The position numbers and the translations under genes were made by a program. Below the pieces are notes generated by a model. The model was not told where the DNA came from. It saw only the letters and a program-made list of their open reading frames with translations, and did no database searches. A stretch of DNA of 27,075 nucleotides, taken from positions 1 to 27,075 of the forward strand of contig CAMNMO010000005.1 of NCBI GenBank assembly GCA_946544695.1. The letters are read 5' to 3'. The DNA is from an uncultured Ruminococcus sp. Its GTDB lineage: Bacteria; Bacillota; Clostridia; Oscillospirales; Ruminococcaceae. Below, piece after piece: positions 7,213-15,119 of this stretch; position 1 is the stretch's first letter; each line of letters starts with the position of its first letter.

Positions 7213-10200
7213 ATGAAAAAGATACTTTTCTGCGACGGATGGGAATTCTGCAAGCCCCCCCTCGGGACTGACTATGATGATGCAAAGGGCTGGGCTAAGG
7301 TCGATGTGCCGCATGACTGGCTTATATACGATACACGGGCACTTTATGAGGACTCGACAGGCTGGTACAGGAAAAAGCTTTACCACACCGCTGACGGGCT
7401 GCGCAGGTCGCTGAGGTTTGAAGGCGTCTACATGGACAGCAGGGTCTATGTGAACGGTGTACTCGCAGGCGAGAACAAGTACGGCTACACCACATTTGAT
7501 GTGGATATTACCGACTTCCTTAACGAAGGCGAAAACGAGATAACCGTGCGTGTGGACCATCAGGCACCGAATTCACGGTGGTATTCGGGTGCGGGCATAT
7601 TCCGCAAGGTCTGGCTGAATGAATACACGCCCTGTCACATCATGGCTGACGGCGTGTATATATCCGCTGACATCGACGGCAATGTGACGATGACGGTGGA
7701 GGTAGAACGTCCTGAAAATGAAAGCGTAGACGAACTTTCACTGAAGGCTGTGGTATACGAGGACGGCGTGGGCGGCAGAAAGGCACTTGCCGAGACATTC
7801 TATTCCTGTACGGCTGTGGACAAAAGCGTCATGCCTGCGGCTGTGATACGCAAGTGTGCTAAATATTCCGTCAACACCCTCAAGCTGAAGGTGGAGTCTC
7901 CCCTGCTGTGGGATATCACCGACCCAAACCTTTATCACTATGCTGCGGCACTGTTCAGGGGCGATGAGATAATAGACACAGCAGAAGGCAGGTTCGGTTT
8001 CCGCAAGACCGAGATGACCTGCGACAAGGGCTTTTTCCTGAACGAGAGACACGTCAAGCTGCACGGCGCATGCATGCACCATGACTTAGGTGCGCTGGGT
8101 TCGGCAGTGAACAGGTATGCCATAAAAAGGCAGATAGAAAAGCTTCAGGAAATGGGTGTAAACGCCATACGCACCAGCCACAACCCGCCTTCCGTTGAAT
8201 TGCTTGAACTGGCTGACGAGATGGGCATGATGATACTGGACGAAGCTTTTGATATGTGGGAACGCCAAAAGACCGACTATGACTACGGCAGGTTCTTCAC
8301 CGAGTGGGTGGAGAAGGACGCAGCATCGTGGGTAAGGCGTGACCGCAACCACCCCTGTGTCATAGGCTGGAGTATCGGCAATGAGATATATGACACCCAC
8401 GCCGACGAACGTGGGCAGGAGATAACCTCGCTGCTGAAAAGGCTGACCGAACTCCATGACCCGAGGGGCAACGGCTTTATCACCATAGGTTCAAACTACA
8501 TGGCAAGCGAGAATGCGCAGAAGTGCGCTGATATACTGAAAATACCCGGATACAACTACGCCGAAAGACTTTATGAGGAACATCATGCCGCCCACCCCGA
8601 CTGGGCTATCTACGGCAGCGAGACTTCCTCGGTGGTGCAAAGCAGAGGTATCTACCATTTCCCGAGAGAACAGTCCATCGTCAGCGAGGACGATGAACAG
8701 GCTTCATCGCTGGGCAACAGTGCACCCGGCTGGGCTGCAAGGAACTGGGAAGCCTGCATTATCCCCGACAGAGATGCCGAATACTGCGCAGGACAGTTCA
8801 TCTGGACAGGCTTTGACTACATCGGTGAACCCACGCCTTATGCCACAAAGAACAGCTACTTCGGGCAGTATGACACCGCAGGCTTTGCTAAGGACAGCGC
8901 CTATGTTTTCCGTTCGGCGTGGACAAGCTGGAAAACTGCGCCCTTTGTTCACCTTTTCCCCTACTGGGACTTCAATGAGGGCGAGATGATAGATGTGCGT
9001 GCAGCATCGAATGCGCCCAGAGTAGAACTGTATTTCAACGGCGAGAAGATAGCAGCACAGGATTTCGACAGAAAGACCTGCAAACAGCTGACACTGGACG
9101 CACGACTTCCCTACCGCAAGGGCGAACTTGTCGCCATAGCATACGATGACAAAGGCAATGAACTTTGCCGTGATGTTCAGCGAAGCTTCGGTGACACAGC
9201 CGAGATAAGGCTGACGCCCGACAAGACCGAACTGAAAGCCAACGGCAGGGACATGATATTCATAGATATCTCGGCTTACGACAAGGACGGCACTTTTGTG
9301 GCTAACGCCAATGACCGTGTGAACGTGGCTGTCAGCGGCGCAGGCAGACTGGTGGGTCTCGACAACGGCGATTCCACCGATTATGACAGCTACAAGGGCA
9401 CTTCCCGCAGACTGTTCAGCGGCAAGCTGCTGGCAATGGTGGCAGCAAAGAACGTGGGCGGCGAGATAAAAGTCAGGGTAAGTTCAGCGGGGCTGCCCGA
9501 CAGCGAACTTGTGCTGAATGCAGTGGAGATATCGCCCGAGGAATTCATTTCCCCGGGGTATCCCTTCGGTGACGAATGCAAAAAGTGCGAAAACGACTTT
9601 GGTCTGCCCGACGACGAAAAGCCCATACGCAAGATAGAACTGACAGGCGAACAAAAGACCTTTGCACCCGACAGACGTGAACTTACCTTCGGGGTGAAGA
9701 TACTGCCCGAAAATGCCACTTTGCGGGATATCGTGTTCAGGCTGACCACCGTGACGGGCATAGACTCAAACATCGGCAGGATAAAGTGCTTTGACGAAAA
9801 TTCCGTGACGGTGGAATGCTTCGGTGACGGCGAGATGTACCTGAGGGCGCAGGCAAAGAACGGCACTGACAAATACCACCTGATATCTTCGGTAAGGCTG
9901 ACTGCGGAAGGTCTGGGAGATGCCCACAACGACCCCTACAAGATGGTCATGGGCGGGCTGTACACGCTGGAAAGCGGCAGGGTCACACACGGCATACAGA
10001 AGGGCGTGAACCTGCGTGACGGCGCATGGTGCGGCTTTGAGAACGTTGACTTCGGTAAGATAGGCAGCGACACTGTCACCCTGCCCATATTCGCAAACTA
10101 TTCAACGCCCGTGCGCATACAGCTTTGGGACGGCACACCTGAAAACGGCGAACTGCTGGGCGACTTTGAATACTTCAAAAAGCCGATATGGCTGGTATAC

Positions 10201-10677
10201 CAGGACGAGACATACAAGCTGAACAAGGTGCTGAGGGGAATACACACCATCAGCATCACCTCTGAGTTCAACCTTGATGTGCAGGGCTTCGTGTTTGAAC
10301 GCCATGCAAAGGAAAAAGCTGAACTGCTTGCGGCAAGTGCTGAGAACATCTACGGTGACAGGTTCACAGTTGAGGAGGAAGCTGTTACAGGCATCGGCAA
10401 CAACGTAAACATCTTCTTCGGTGAGTTTGACTTTGCCGACAGCAAGCCTTCAAAGCTTTACATAAAGGCTAGGTCAATGCTGGCAGTTAACAGCATACAC
10501 CTGCTTTTCAAGTCGGAGGACGGCAGCGAAAAGCGCATACTTGCAGAGTTTGCAGGTGCTGAGGATTACACCGAGCGGGCATTCGATATTGACGGCATAA
10601 GCGGCAAGGGTACGGCAGAGCTGGTATTCCTGCCCGGCTGCGACATCGACCTGTATTCGATGAGATTCGGTGAATGA
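7213..10677 (+). CDS. Family 2 glycoside hydrolase, beta-galactosidase-like
   Basis: A retaining glycosidase of 1154 residues without a signal peptide, so probably cytoplasmic and acting on imported oligosaccharides. The N-terminal jelly-roll (about 1-140) has VPHDW, GWYRKK and NSRWYSGAGIFRKVWL. An Ig-like domain follows (about 145-265). The TIM barrel (about 270-560) contains IRTSHNPPS, the acid/base Glu391 in WSIGNEI and the probable nucleophile Glu470 in IYGSETSS. Later Ig-like domains of the DUF4982 type follow from about 590. A C-terminal CBM6-like beta-sandwich covers about 1030-1154. The long form with extra C-terminal domains fits DUF4982-type GH2 enzymes. Beta-galactosidase is the likeliest activity, but GH2 also includes glucuronidases, mannosidases and arabinosidases. 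It follows fucO across a terminator. GGAG at 7200-7203 is the probable ribosome-binding site. Confidence 0.88.
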   Translation: MKKILFCDGWEFCKPPLGTDYDDAKGWAKVDVPHDWLIYDTRALYEDSTGWYRKKLYHTADGLRRSLRFEGVYMDSRVYVNGVLAGENKYGYTTFDVDITDFLNEGENEITVRVDHQAPNSRWYSGAGIFRKVWLNEYTPCHIMADGVYISADIDGNVTMTVEVERPENESVDELSLKAVVYEDGVGGRKALAETFYSCTAVDKSVMPAAVIRKCAKYSVNTLKLKVESPLLWDITDPNLYHYAAALFRGDEIIDTAEGRFGFRKTEMTCDKGFFLNERHVKLHGACMHHDLGALGSAVNRYAIKRQIEKLQEMGVNAIRTSHNPPSVELLELADEMGMMILDEAFDMWERQKTDYDYGRFFTEWVEKDAASWVRRDRNHPCVIGWSIGNEIYDTHADERGQEITSLLKRLTELHDPRGNGFITIGSNYMASENAQKCADILKIPGYNYAERLYEEHHAAHPDWAIYGSETSSVVQSRGIYHFPREQSIVSEDDEQASSLGNSAPGWAARNWEACIIPDRDAEYCAGQFIWTGFDYIGEPTPYATKNSYFGQYDTAGFAKDSAYVFRSAWTSWKTAPFVHLFPYWDFNEGEMIDVRAASNAPRVELYFNGEKIAAQDFDRKTCKQLTLDARLPYRKGELVAIAYDDKGNELCRDVQRSFGDTAEIRLTPDKTELKANGRDMIFIDISAYDKDGTFVANANDRVNVAVSGAGRLVGLDNGDSTDYDSYKGTSRRLFSGKLLAMVAAKNVGGEIKVRVSSAGLPDSELVLNAVEISPEEFISPGYPFGDECKKCENDFGLPDDEKPIRKIELTGEQKTFAPDRRELTFGVKILPENATLRDIVFRLTTVTGIDSNIGRIKCFDENSVTVECFGDGEMYLRAQAKNGTDKYHLISSVRLTAEGLGDAHNDPYKMVMGGLYTLESGRVTHGIQKGVNLRDGAWCGFENVDFGKIGSDTVTLPIFANYSTPVRIQLWDGTPENGELLGDFEYFKKPIWLVYQDETYKLNKVLRGIHTISITSEFNLDVQGFVFERHAKEKAELLAASAENIYGDRFTVEEEAVTGIGNNVNIFFGEFDFADSKPSKLYIKARSMLAVNSIHLLFKSEDGSEKRILAEFAGAEDYTERAFDIDGISGKGTAELVFLPGCDIDLYSMRFGE

Positions 10678-10698
10678 AAAGTTTTTTCACACCATAAA

Positions 10699-10800
10699 TA
10701 TAGTAAACGACATATAAATTTTCACTTAGACCGAGCGCAAAGCCTGTGGTTTTTGGCTTTGTGGTCGGGATAAGTCAGAAAATTTATGACGTTTAATATA
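10699..10800 (+). repeat. 102-nt palindromic repeat, copy B
   Basis: Second copy, the same length and orientation as copy A, starting 21 nt after the hydrolase stop codon and ending just before the operon terminator. The outer arms are identical to copy A (the first 36 and about the last 38 nt). About 10 of the roughly 30 apical bases differ, yet the apical stem still pairs (CCGAGCGCAAAGCC/GGCTTTGTGGTCGG, loop TGTGGTTTTT). Confidence 0.85.
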
Positions 10801-10805
10801 ACACA

Positions 10806-10842
10806 GCGGGCAGTGCACAACAAAGTGCGCTGCCCGCTTTTT
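10806..10842 (+). terminator. Terminator of the fucO-GH2 operon
   Basis: GCGGGCAGTGCAC, loop AACAAA, GTGCGCTGCCCGC, then TTTTT. Confidence 0.85.
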
Positions 10843-10848
10843 GGCGCA

Positions 10849-10878
10849 ACAAAGCCCCGAAACTTCTGCTTCGGGGCT
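10849..10878 (-). terminator. Terminator of the secDF operon
   Basis: On the minus strand: AGCCCCGAA, 7-nt loop, TTCGGGGCT followed by TTGTTG. It lies just past the secF stop codon and back to back with the opposing operon terminator. Confidence 0.75.
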
Positions 10879-10885
10879 GAAATGC

Positions 10886-11860
10886 TTATCTTCTGCCGCT
10901 GCTCTTAGTGACAGTTTTCTTACCCTTCTTGTGGTTCTTTTCAGCGTGTCTTCTCCACATTACCCAGAGTGTGGGTGCGATGCAGTTAGAAGAATACACA
11001 CCTGCCAGCATACCGATTATCAGGGGGAATGCAAAGCTGATGATCGAGCTTACACCGTATATGGTGCATACTATGCATACCACTGCCATTGCCATAACGG
11101 TCGTAACGGTGGTGTGGATAGATCTGCCGAGGGTCTGGGTAACGGAAAGGTTAACCAGTTCCTCCAGTTCAAGCTTGTTGCCCTTGAGTGTCTGGTTCTC
11201 ACGGATACGGTCATAAATGATGATCGTAGCGTTTATGGAGTAACCCAGTATGGTCAGCAGAACTGCCATGAAGTTTGCATTGATATCGAAACGGCAGATA
11301 ACGAAGCAGCCGTAAACCATGCAAAGGTCATGCAGCAGTGCCACAACAGAGAAGATACCTGCGGAGATACCGCCTATCTTTCTGAAACGGAAGCCGATAT
11401 AGATGATGGTGATAACTGCTGCAAAAATTACAGCTACCATACATTTGAGGAAGAAGTCCAGACCGTTTGAAGCGTTAACGTCACTGGACTCAAACAGTGC
11501 CAGTTCGTTATCGGCAAACTTTTCTTCCAGTGCTGTCTGGAGTTCGTTCTGCTTTACTTCATTGATGCCGCCTGTTGAGGACAGCTGGATCTTTACAGTA
11601 GTCTGCTTGGTGGCAGTGTTTTCGCCCTTAGTGACTGTGGAAGACTGCCCCAGCACATCGGAAACGACACTCTGTACATCATCGGTGCTAATTTCGCCCG
11701 TGTAGCTGTAAGTCATGATAGTACCGCCCTTGAACATGATATCCACGTTAAGACCGAACACCAGAGTCAGCACGATGAACAGTGCGATAAGTCCGCAGGA
11801 GATGCTGTAGAATACCTTACGGTGTCCCACAACGTCAAGATTTTTCTTTTCCTTAGCCAT
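10886..11860 (-). CDS. secF: Protein translocase subunit SecF
   Basis: Membrane partner of SecD in the Sec pathway; it uses the proton gradient to help pull exported chains across the membrane. It has 324 residues with six membrane segments: one near 15-38 followed by FKGGT, typical of SecF, then an extracytoplasmic domain (about 50-130) and five segments clustered in the C-terminal half (GYSINATIIIYDRIREN and SIHTTVTTVMAM are family motifs). The tail is basic. The ATG at 11860 follows GGAGGTG. An upstream ATG at 11878 overlaps that ribosome-binding site and is rejected. It overlaps the secD stop by 8 nt, so the two are translationally coupled. Confidence 0.95.
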   Translation of the reverse strand: MAKEKKNLDVVGHRKVFYSISCGLIALFIVLTLVFGLNVDIMFKGGTIMTYSYTGEISTDDVQSVVSDVLGQSSTVTKGENTATKQTTVKIQLSSTGGINEVKQNELQTALEEKFADNELALFESSDVNASNGLDFFLKCMVAVIFAAVITIIYIGFRFRKIGGISAGIFSVVALLHDLCMVYGCFVICRFDINANFMAVLLTILGYSINATIIIYDRIRENQTLKGNKLELEELVNLSVTQTLGRSIHTTVTTVMAMAVVCIVCTIYGVSSIISFAFPLIIGMLAGVYSSNCIAPTLWVMWRRHAEKNHKKGKKTVTKSSGRR

Positions 11861-13259
11861 TGCTCTCAACACCTCCATAAAGCTTACGTTTCTTGAATGC
11901 CTTGAACTTTGAAAGTGAAGAAAGCATCAGTCTTGAGCAGAAGATACCGAAGAAGAAGTTCAGTATGATACCTACCAGCAGAGTATAACCCAGTGAGTAG
12001 ATGGTACCTGCGGTAGAAGCACCGAACGCCATGAACAGGGGCTTGAGGAGAGTACCGAACACGCTGTCGGTAGGACCGAAAGCACCCATAAGAATGATCG
12101 CTACGAAAACTACGGTGATGTTGCCGTCGAAAACAGCAGCCCATGCACGCTTGTAACCAAGTTCGATGGCACCGTTGAGGGTCTTGCCGTTGTTGAGTTC
12201 TTCCTTGATACGCTCAGAAACGATAACGTTGGCATCGACACCCATACCGATAGCAAGAATGATACCTGCGATACCTGGGATAGTCAGGGTAAAGCTCTCG
12301 ATATTGCCGAAGAAACCGCTTATGCATGCAAGAGTACCCGCAGCCTGACCAAGCAATGCGATGGAAGCAACAAAGCCGGGCAGCTTATAAATAATTATCA
12401 TATAGATAGCTATCATGATGAAAGCGATGATACCTGCGATGGTCATAGCAGTCTTAGCGCCCTCGCCAAGTGTAGCAGAGATTATGTTTGTAGAAGTGGA
12501 TCTCAGGTTGAAGGGCAGCGCACCTGCGTTGATCTTATCAGCAAGGCTCTTTGCAGACTCATAGGTGAAGTTACCCGAGATCTGACAGTTGCCGTCTGTG
12601 ATAGGCTCATTTACACTGGGTGCGGAGATCATGTCATCATCCATCCAGATGGAAATCTGACCGTTGCCTGCAAGCTCGGTAGTGGCATCAGAGAACGCCT
12701 TTTTGCCTGTCTCCTTTAGTTCAAGGCTGACTACCCAAGTAAGCTCACCCGACTGCTGATCCTGATACTGTCTTGCCTCAGCCTTCTTGACATCATTACC
12801 TGTCAAAACGACATTCTCGTCCTCCAGGCTCTCAGCCTGAGTTGTGCCCTTTACGAACACCAGCTGTGCAGTTTCGCCCAGCTCCGAGATAGCCTCAGCG
12901 GGATCGAAGTTCTCCTCGCCCGACTGCCAGGGGAAAGATACCATGATACGATGTTTTGTGTAATCGGCATATACCTCACTGTCAGTGATGTTCAGGCTTA
13001 CGAGTCTCTGCTCGATAACAGCCTTAGCCGCATCCATATCTTCATCGCTGATCTTCTGATCTGCATCATCGAGTTCAGGCTCGAAGGTAGCGTTAACGCC
13101 GCCCTGAATATCTATACCCCAGCGTATCTCATCGACGCCTTTGATATAGCTATGTCTGATATCACCATAGTAGCTATGGATACCTGCATAGGTCAGGTAA
13201 GCGAAACCGAGGATCAGGATAAGCACGATGAAAAATACAGGTTTACTTATTTTTCGCAC
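11853..13259 (-). CDS. secD: Protein translocase subunit SecD
   Basis: Membrane subunit that works with SecF to complete Sec-dependent export. It has 468 residues: a first membrane segment at about 5-25, the motif WGIDIQGGVNATFEPE near 47-62, extracytoplasmic P1/head domains to about 265, then five membrane segments containing GMGVDANVIVSERIKEEL. It is shorter than the E. coli protein, as usual in Firmicutes that encode separate SecD and SecF. The preferred start is GTG at 13259, preceded by TTAGGAGG with a 7-nt gap; a TTG further upstream would place the ribosome-binding site inside the gene. It has its own promoter and a hairpin-bearing leader. Confidence 0.95.
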   Translation of the reverse strand: MRKISKPVFFIVLILILGFAYLTYAGIHSYYGDIRHSYIKGVDEIRWGIDIQGGVNATFEPELDDADQKISDEDMDAAKAVIEQRLVSLNITDSEVYADYTKHRIMVSFPWQSGEENFDPAEAISELGETAQLVFVKGTTQAESLEDENVVLTGNDVKKAEARQYQDQQSGELTWVVSLELKETGKKAFSDATTELAGNGQISIWMDDDMISAPSVNEPITDGNCQISGNFTYESAKSLADKINAGALPFNLRSTSTNIISATLGEGAKTAMTIAGIIAFIMIAIYMIIIYKLPGFVASIALLGQAAGTLACISGFFGNIESFTLTIPGIAGIILAIGMGVDANVIVSERIKEELNNGKTLNGAIELGYKRAWAAVFDGNITVVFVAIILMGAFGPTDSVFGTLLKPLFMAFGASTAGTIYSLGYTLLVGIILNFFFGIFCSRLMLSSLSKFKAFKKRKLYGGVESNG

Positions 13260-13291
13260 TAAAAGTCCTCCTAACAAAATTTTTACGTTGC

Positions 13292-13320
13292 TAAAAAGCC
13301 GCAGGAAAGCTCTGCCGCTT
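13292..13320 (-). promoter_or_regulatory. Possible attenuator hairpin in the secD leader
   Basis: On the minus strand: AAGCGGCAG, 7-nt loop, CTGCGGCTT, then TTTA. The stem has one G-G mismatch, and the T-run makes it terminator-like. It lies between the secD promoter and its ribosome-binding site. A 13-codon frame (13332 to 13291, MCLYKRQSFPAAF then stop) runs through it, but no ribosome-binding site precedes that frame. Confidence 0.35.
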
Positions 13321-13342
13321 ATATAAGCACATTCACTTATAC

Positions 13343-13371
13343 ATTATATAACTTTTTCACTGAAAAGTCAA
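13343..13371 (-). promoter_or_regulatory. Promoter of secDF
   Basis: On the minus strand: TTGACT (13366-13371), 17-nt spacer, TATAAT (13343-13348). Predicted start is near 13336, giving a leader of about 77 nt. Confidence 0.7.
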
Positions 13372-13403
13372 TAGTTTTTTGAGAATTACCGCAAGTTTCG
13401 GGC

Positions 13404-13432
13404 AAAAAAAGCCGAGGGCATCACCCTCGGCT
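13404..13432 (-). terminator. Terminator after the second pilin gene
   Basis: On the minus strand: AAGCCGAGGG, short loop, CCCTCGGCTT and a long T-run (13404-13410). It separates the second pilin gene from secDF. Confidence 0.88.
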
Positions 13433-13441
13433 TGATCGGCA

Positions 13442-13915
13442 TCAGCCGCCGTTATAAGTTTTGTAAGTAGGAACATGTGCAAGATCCTCAGGAGGATCGG
13501 GATACTGACCCACAGCGGTATCACCGGGTGTCATTATCCAGTGCACGAACATTTTCTGATCATCGTTTGTGTCGGTATGACCATCAAGCTTGCCAACATA
13601 CATGATGCCCGAGCCCTTGCCGTTTGAAGCCAGAGCCGCATATATCTCCTGTGTCAACTCATTATTAGGTATCGGTGTATCACCACGCAGGTCGATCTCA
13701 CCGACCTCAATGTCATAAGGCAGACCCTCCATTATACGGACAGCTTGCTTATCCATCATCACGTTGTAAGCTACCTTTGCATTCATATTACATTGTCTGA
13801 GCCTTGCTTTTTTGATATAGCCCATCATCGTAGGCACAAGCAATGCTGCAAGGATACCTATTATGGCTATAACGATCACAAGCTCCACCAATGTAAAGCC
13901 CTTTCTGTTCCTCAT
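13442..13915 (-). CDS. Type IV pilin-like protein, second of a pair
   Basis: A 157-residue pseudopilin or pilin precursor. The short basic leader MRNRKG precedes FTLVELVIVIAIIGILAALLVP, the class III signal cut by prepilin peptidase between Gly and Phe and then N-methylated; Glu5 of the mature protein is present. The hydrophobic helix continues into an amphipathic segment, then a small beta-rich C-terminal domain (about 60-157). The ATG at 13915 follows CGGAGGG; an upstream in-frame ATG at 13957 would put a charged extension before the leader. It has its own promoter and terminators on both sides. Position and pairing match the two tandem pil genes described for Ruminococcus albus, where this would be the minor, pilA2-like gene; that identity is inference. 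No pilus motor or platform gene is in the window. Confidence 0.88.
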   Translation of the reverse strand: MRNRKGFTLVELVIVIAIIGILAALLVPTMMGYIKKARLRQCNMNAKVAYNVMMDKQAVRIMEGLPYDIEVGEIDLRGDTPIPNNELTQEIYAALASNGKGSGIMYVGKLDGHTDTNDDQKMFVHWIMTPGDTAVGQYPDPPEDLAHVPTYKTYNGG

Positions 13916-13988
13916 AAGTTTTCCCTCCGAATGATCGTCACGTATCATGCGCCCCAAACTGCATGATACATTTTCCCTAGTTTAGATT

Positions 13989-14017
13989 ATTATACTATAC
14001 AAATGACCGGTTGTCAA
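13989..14017 (-). promoter_or_regulatory. Promoter of the second pilin gene
   Basis: On the minus strand: TTGACA (14012-14017), exact 17-nt spacer, TATAAT (13989-13994). Both hexamers match consensus fully. Leader about 67 nt. Confidence 0.8.
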
Positions 14018-14030
14018 TTGACATATACAA

Positions 14031-14061
14031 CAAAAAAAGAGGCGGTCATTTGACCGCCTCT
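14031..14061 (-). terminator. Terminator after the first pilin gene
   Basis: AGAGGCGGTCA, 2-nt loop, TGACCGCCTCT: a perfect 11-bp stem followed on the minus strand by seven T. It insulates the two pilin genes, so they are expressed as separate units. Confidence 0.9.
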
Positions 14062-14099
14062 AAAATCTTCAAGTTTTCGTTCTAAATATCAATTAGATA

Positions 14100-14567
14100 T
14101 TAGGAGAAAGCATTGGTAGAATCAGAAACCTTCTCGAAGGGGTTAGGATATCTGCCGTAGATAGGATCGCTAGAAGTCTTGTGCCACAGAACAGACAGAC
14201 CCTCCATAGACTCAGTATCAGTACCTGTAGGAGGATTGATGGAAACGAAACCAGCGCCGCCGCCGTTGCCACCGATTGCCTTAGCACATGCACCCAGAAC
14301 GGTAGAATCGCCAGGAGTCTGACCAGACAGATTAGCATTAGTAGCGGTCAGAGATGCAGGATTGTACAGACCCTGTACTTCCTGATCAGTTGCGAATGTT
14401 ACAACTGCGTTGTAAATGGTCTTAGCATTGCCGTTAGCGGTCTTCAGTCTGGACTTCTTAACGTAACCCATCATGCTGGGAACCAGGATAGCTGCGAGCA
14501 CGCCGATGATCGCAATAACTACTACGAGCTCAACCAGAGTAAAGCCCTTCTTGTTTGAATTTTTCAT
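14100..14567 (-). CDS. pilA1: Type IV pilin-like protein, first of a pair (CbpC/GP25-like)
   Basis: A 155-residue precursor. The leader MKNSNKKG is cut before FTLVELVVVIAIIGVLAAILVP; mature Glu5 is present. The helix runs into SRLKTANGNAKTIYNAVVTFATD, followed by a Gly/Thr/Asn-rich C-terminal domain. The start follows GGAGGG. A consensus promoter, a structured leader of about 130 nt and a perfect terminator suggest high expression. In R. albus, Pil-family proteins of this size (CbpC, glycoprotein GP25) mediate adhesion to cellulose, and GP25 is glycosylated; I rely on memory for that and on the leader and helix for the match. It could instead be a pseudopilin of an export system. The symbol is tentative. 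Confidence 0.85.
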   Translation of the reverse strand: MKNSNKKGFTLVELVVVIAIIGVLAAILVPSMMGYVKKSRLKTANGNAKTIYNAVVTFATDQEVQGLYNPASLTATNANLSGQTPGDSTVLGACAKAIGGNGGGAGFVSINPPTGTDTESMEGLSVLWHKTSSDPIYGRYPNPFEKVSDSTNAFS

Positions 14568-14704
14568 AGAAAATCCCTCCATAATAAATTTAATATGAGT
14601 ACCGCTTGTGCGGTTACTTCCAAAGTTTTAATTTGGGAAGAAAACTCAGCATCGATCGATCGTTTGAAGCTTCATGTTGTTTTCGTTTCCCTTACTGTGT
14701 CTAT

Positions 14705-14733
14705 ATTATAACTCATAAACTCTCGTTTGTCAA
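14705..14733 (-). promoter_or_regulatory. Proximal promoter of the first pilin gene
   Basis: On the minus strand: TTGACA (14728-14733), 17-nt spacer, TATAAT (14705-14710), full consensus. Predicted start is near 14698. The leader contains a bulged hairpin (CTTCCCAAA/TTTGGAAG, about 14618-14641), a small CCGC-ACAA-GCGG hairpin, and a GATC-step tandem (14652-14662). Confidence 0.8.
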
Positions 14734-14837
14734 TAGGTTTTTATAATTTTTTTTAAGTTTTTTGAGTTTTGTCACCTTTCACAAATTCTACACAATTTAA
14801 CTGGGTAGATTATCCGCATTTCATTCAGAGCGATATC

Positions 14838-14925
14838 ATTTGAACACATTTCACAACTGAAAGGCATGTTTCGCAAACGTTTTCGCTCTTTTGTCCACTT
14901 GTCTCTTAGCAATTTGGACACATTT
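14838..14925. promoter_or_regulatory. Candidate operators upstream of the pilin promoter
   Basis: Two copies of ATTTGRACACATTT (14838-14851 and 14912-14925) differ at one base and start 74 bp apart, close to seven helical turns. Between them, CGCAAACGTTTTCG (14872-14885) is a near-palindrome of the LacI/CcpA type, with the central CG and flanking A/T tracts but not the canonical TG/CA ends. They lie about 105-195 bp upstream of the proximal -35. Binding is inferred, not shown. Confidence 0.35.
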
Positions 14926-14985
14926 TATCATAAGTTTACCACAGTGAACTTCTATCTCAAATGAAGAAAAGGTGAATTTTCGCAT
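14851..14985 (-). other. Possible 44-codon small ORF in the pilin upstream region
   Basis: An ATG-to-TGA frame of 44 codons begins MRKFTFSSFEIEVHC and ends with a Lys/Arg-rich tail. It lies inside the transcript expected from the distal promoter at 15040-15068. No Shine-Dalgarno sequence precedes the ATG, and the frame overlaps the candidate operators, so it may be chance. Confidence 0.15.
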
Positions 14986-15039
14986 TTTCGTTTCAGGCAA
15001 AACGGCGCACTGTCGTTATTTTGTGCCTACTTTATTGTT

Positions 15040-15068
15040 ATTATACTGCATCTGCGCCGATATGTCAA
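15040..15068 (-). promoter_or_regulatory. Distal consensus promoter upstream of the pilin genes
   Basis: On the minus strand: TTGACA (15063-15068), 17-nt spacer, TATAAT (15040-15045), full consensus and immediately after the ligase-gene terminator. Predicted start is near 15033, about 465 nt from the first pilin ATG and 300 nt from the proximal promoter. It could make a very long pilin leader, a small RNA or the 44-codon message. Confidence 0.6.
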
Positions 15069-15069
15069 C

Positions 15070-15102
15070 AAAATATCCGCAGGCTTTTGCAGCACTGCGG
15101 AT
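15070..15102 (-). terminator. Terminator of the ligase-family gene
   Basis: On the minus strand: ATCCGCAG, 12-nt loop, CTGCGGAT followed by ATTTTG. It abuts the distal pilin promoter. Confidence 0.7.
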
Positions 15103-15119
15103 ACATATATTTATTCTGT

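Noticed and set aside
10841..11470. A 209-codon plus-strand frame
   Set aside because: It overlaps the secDF terminator and lies opposite secF, which is unambiguous.
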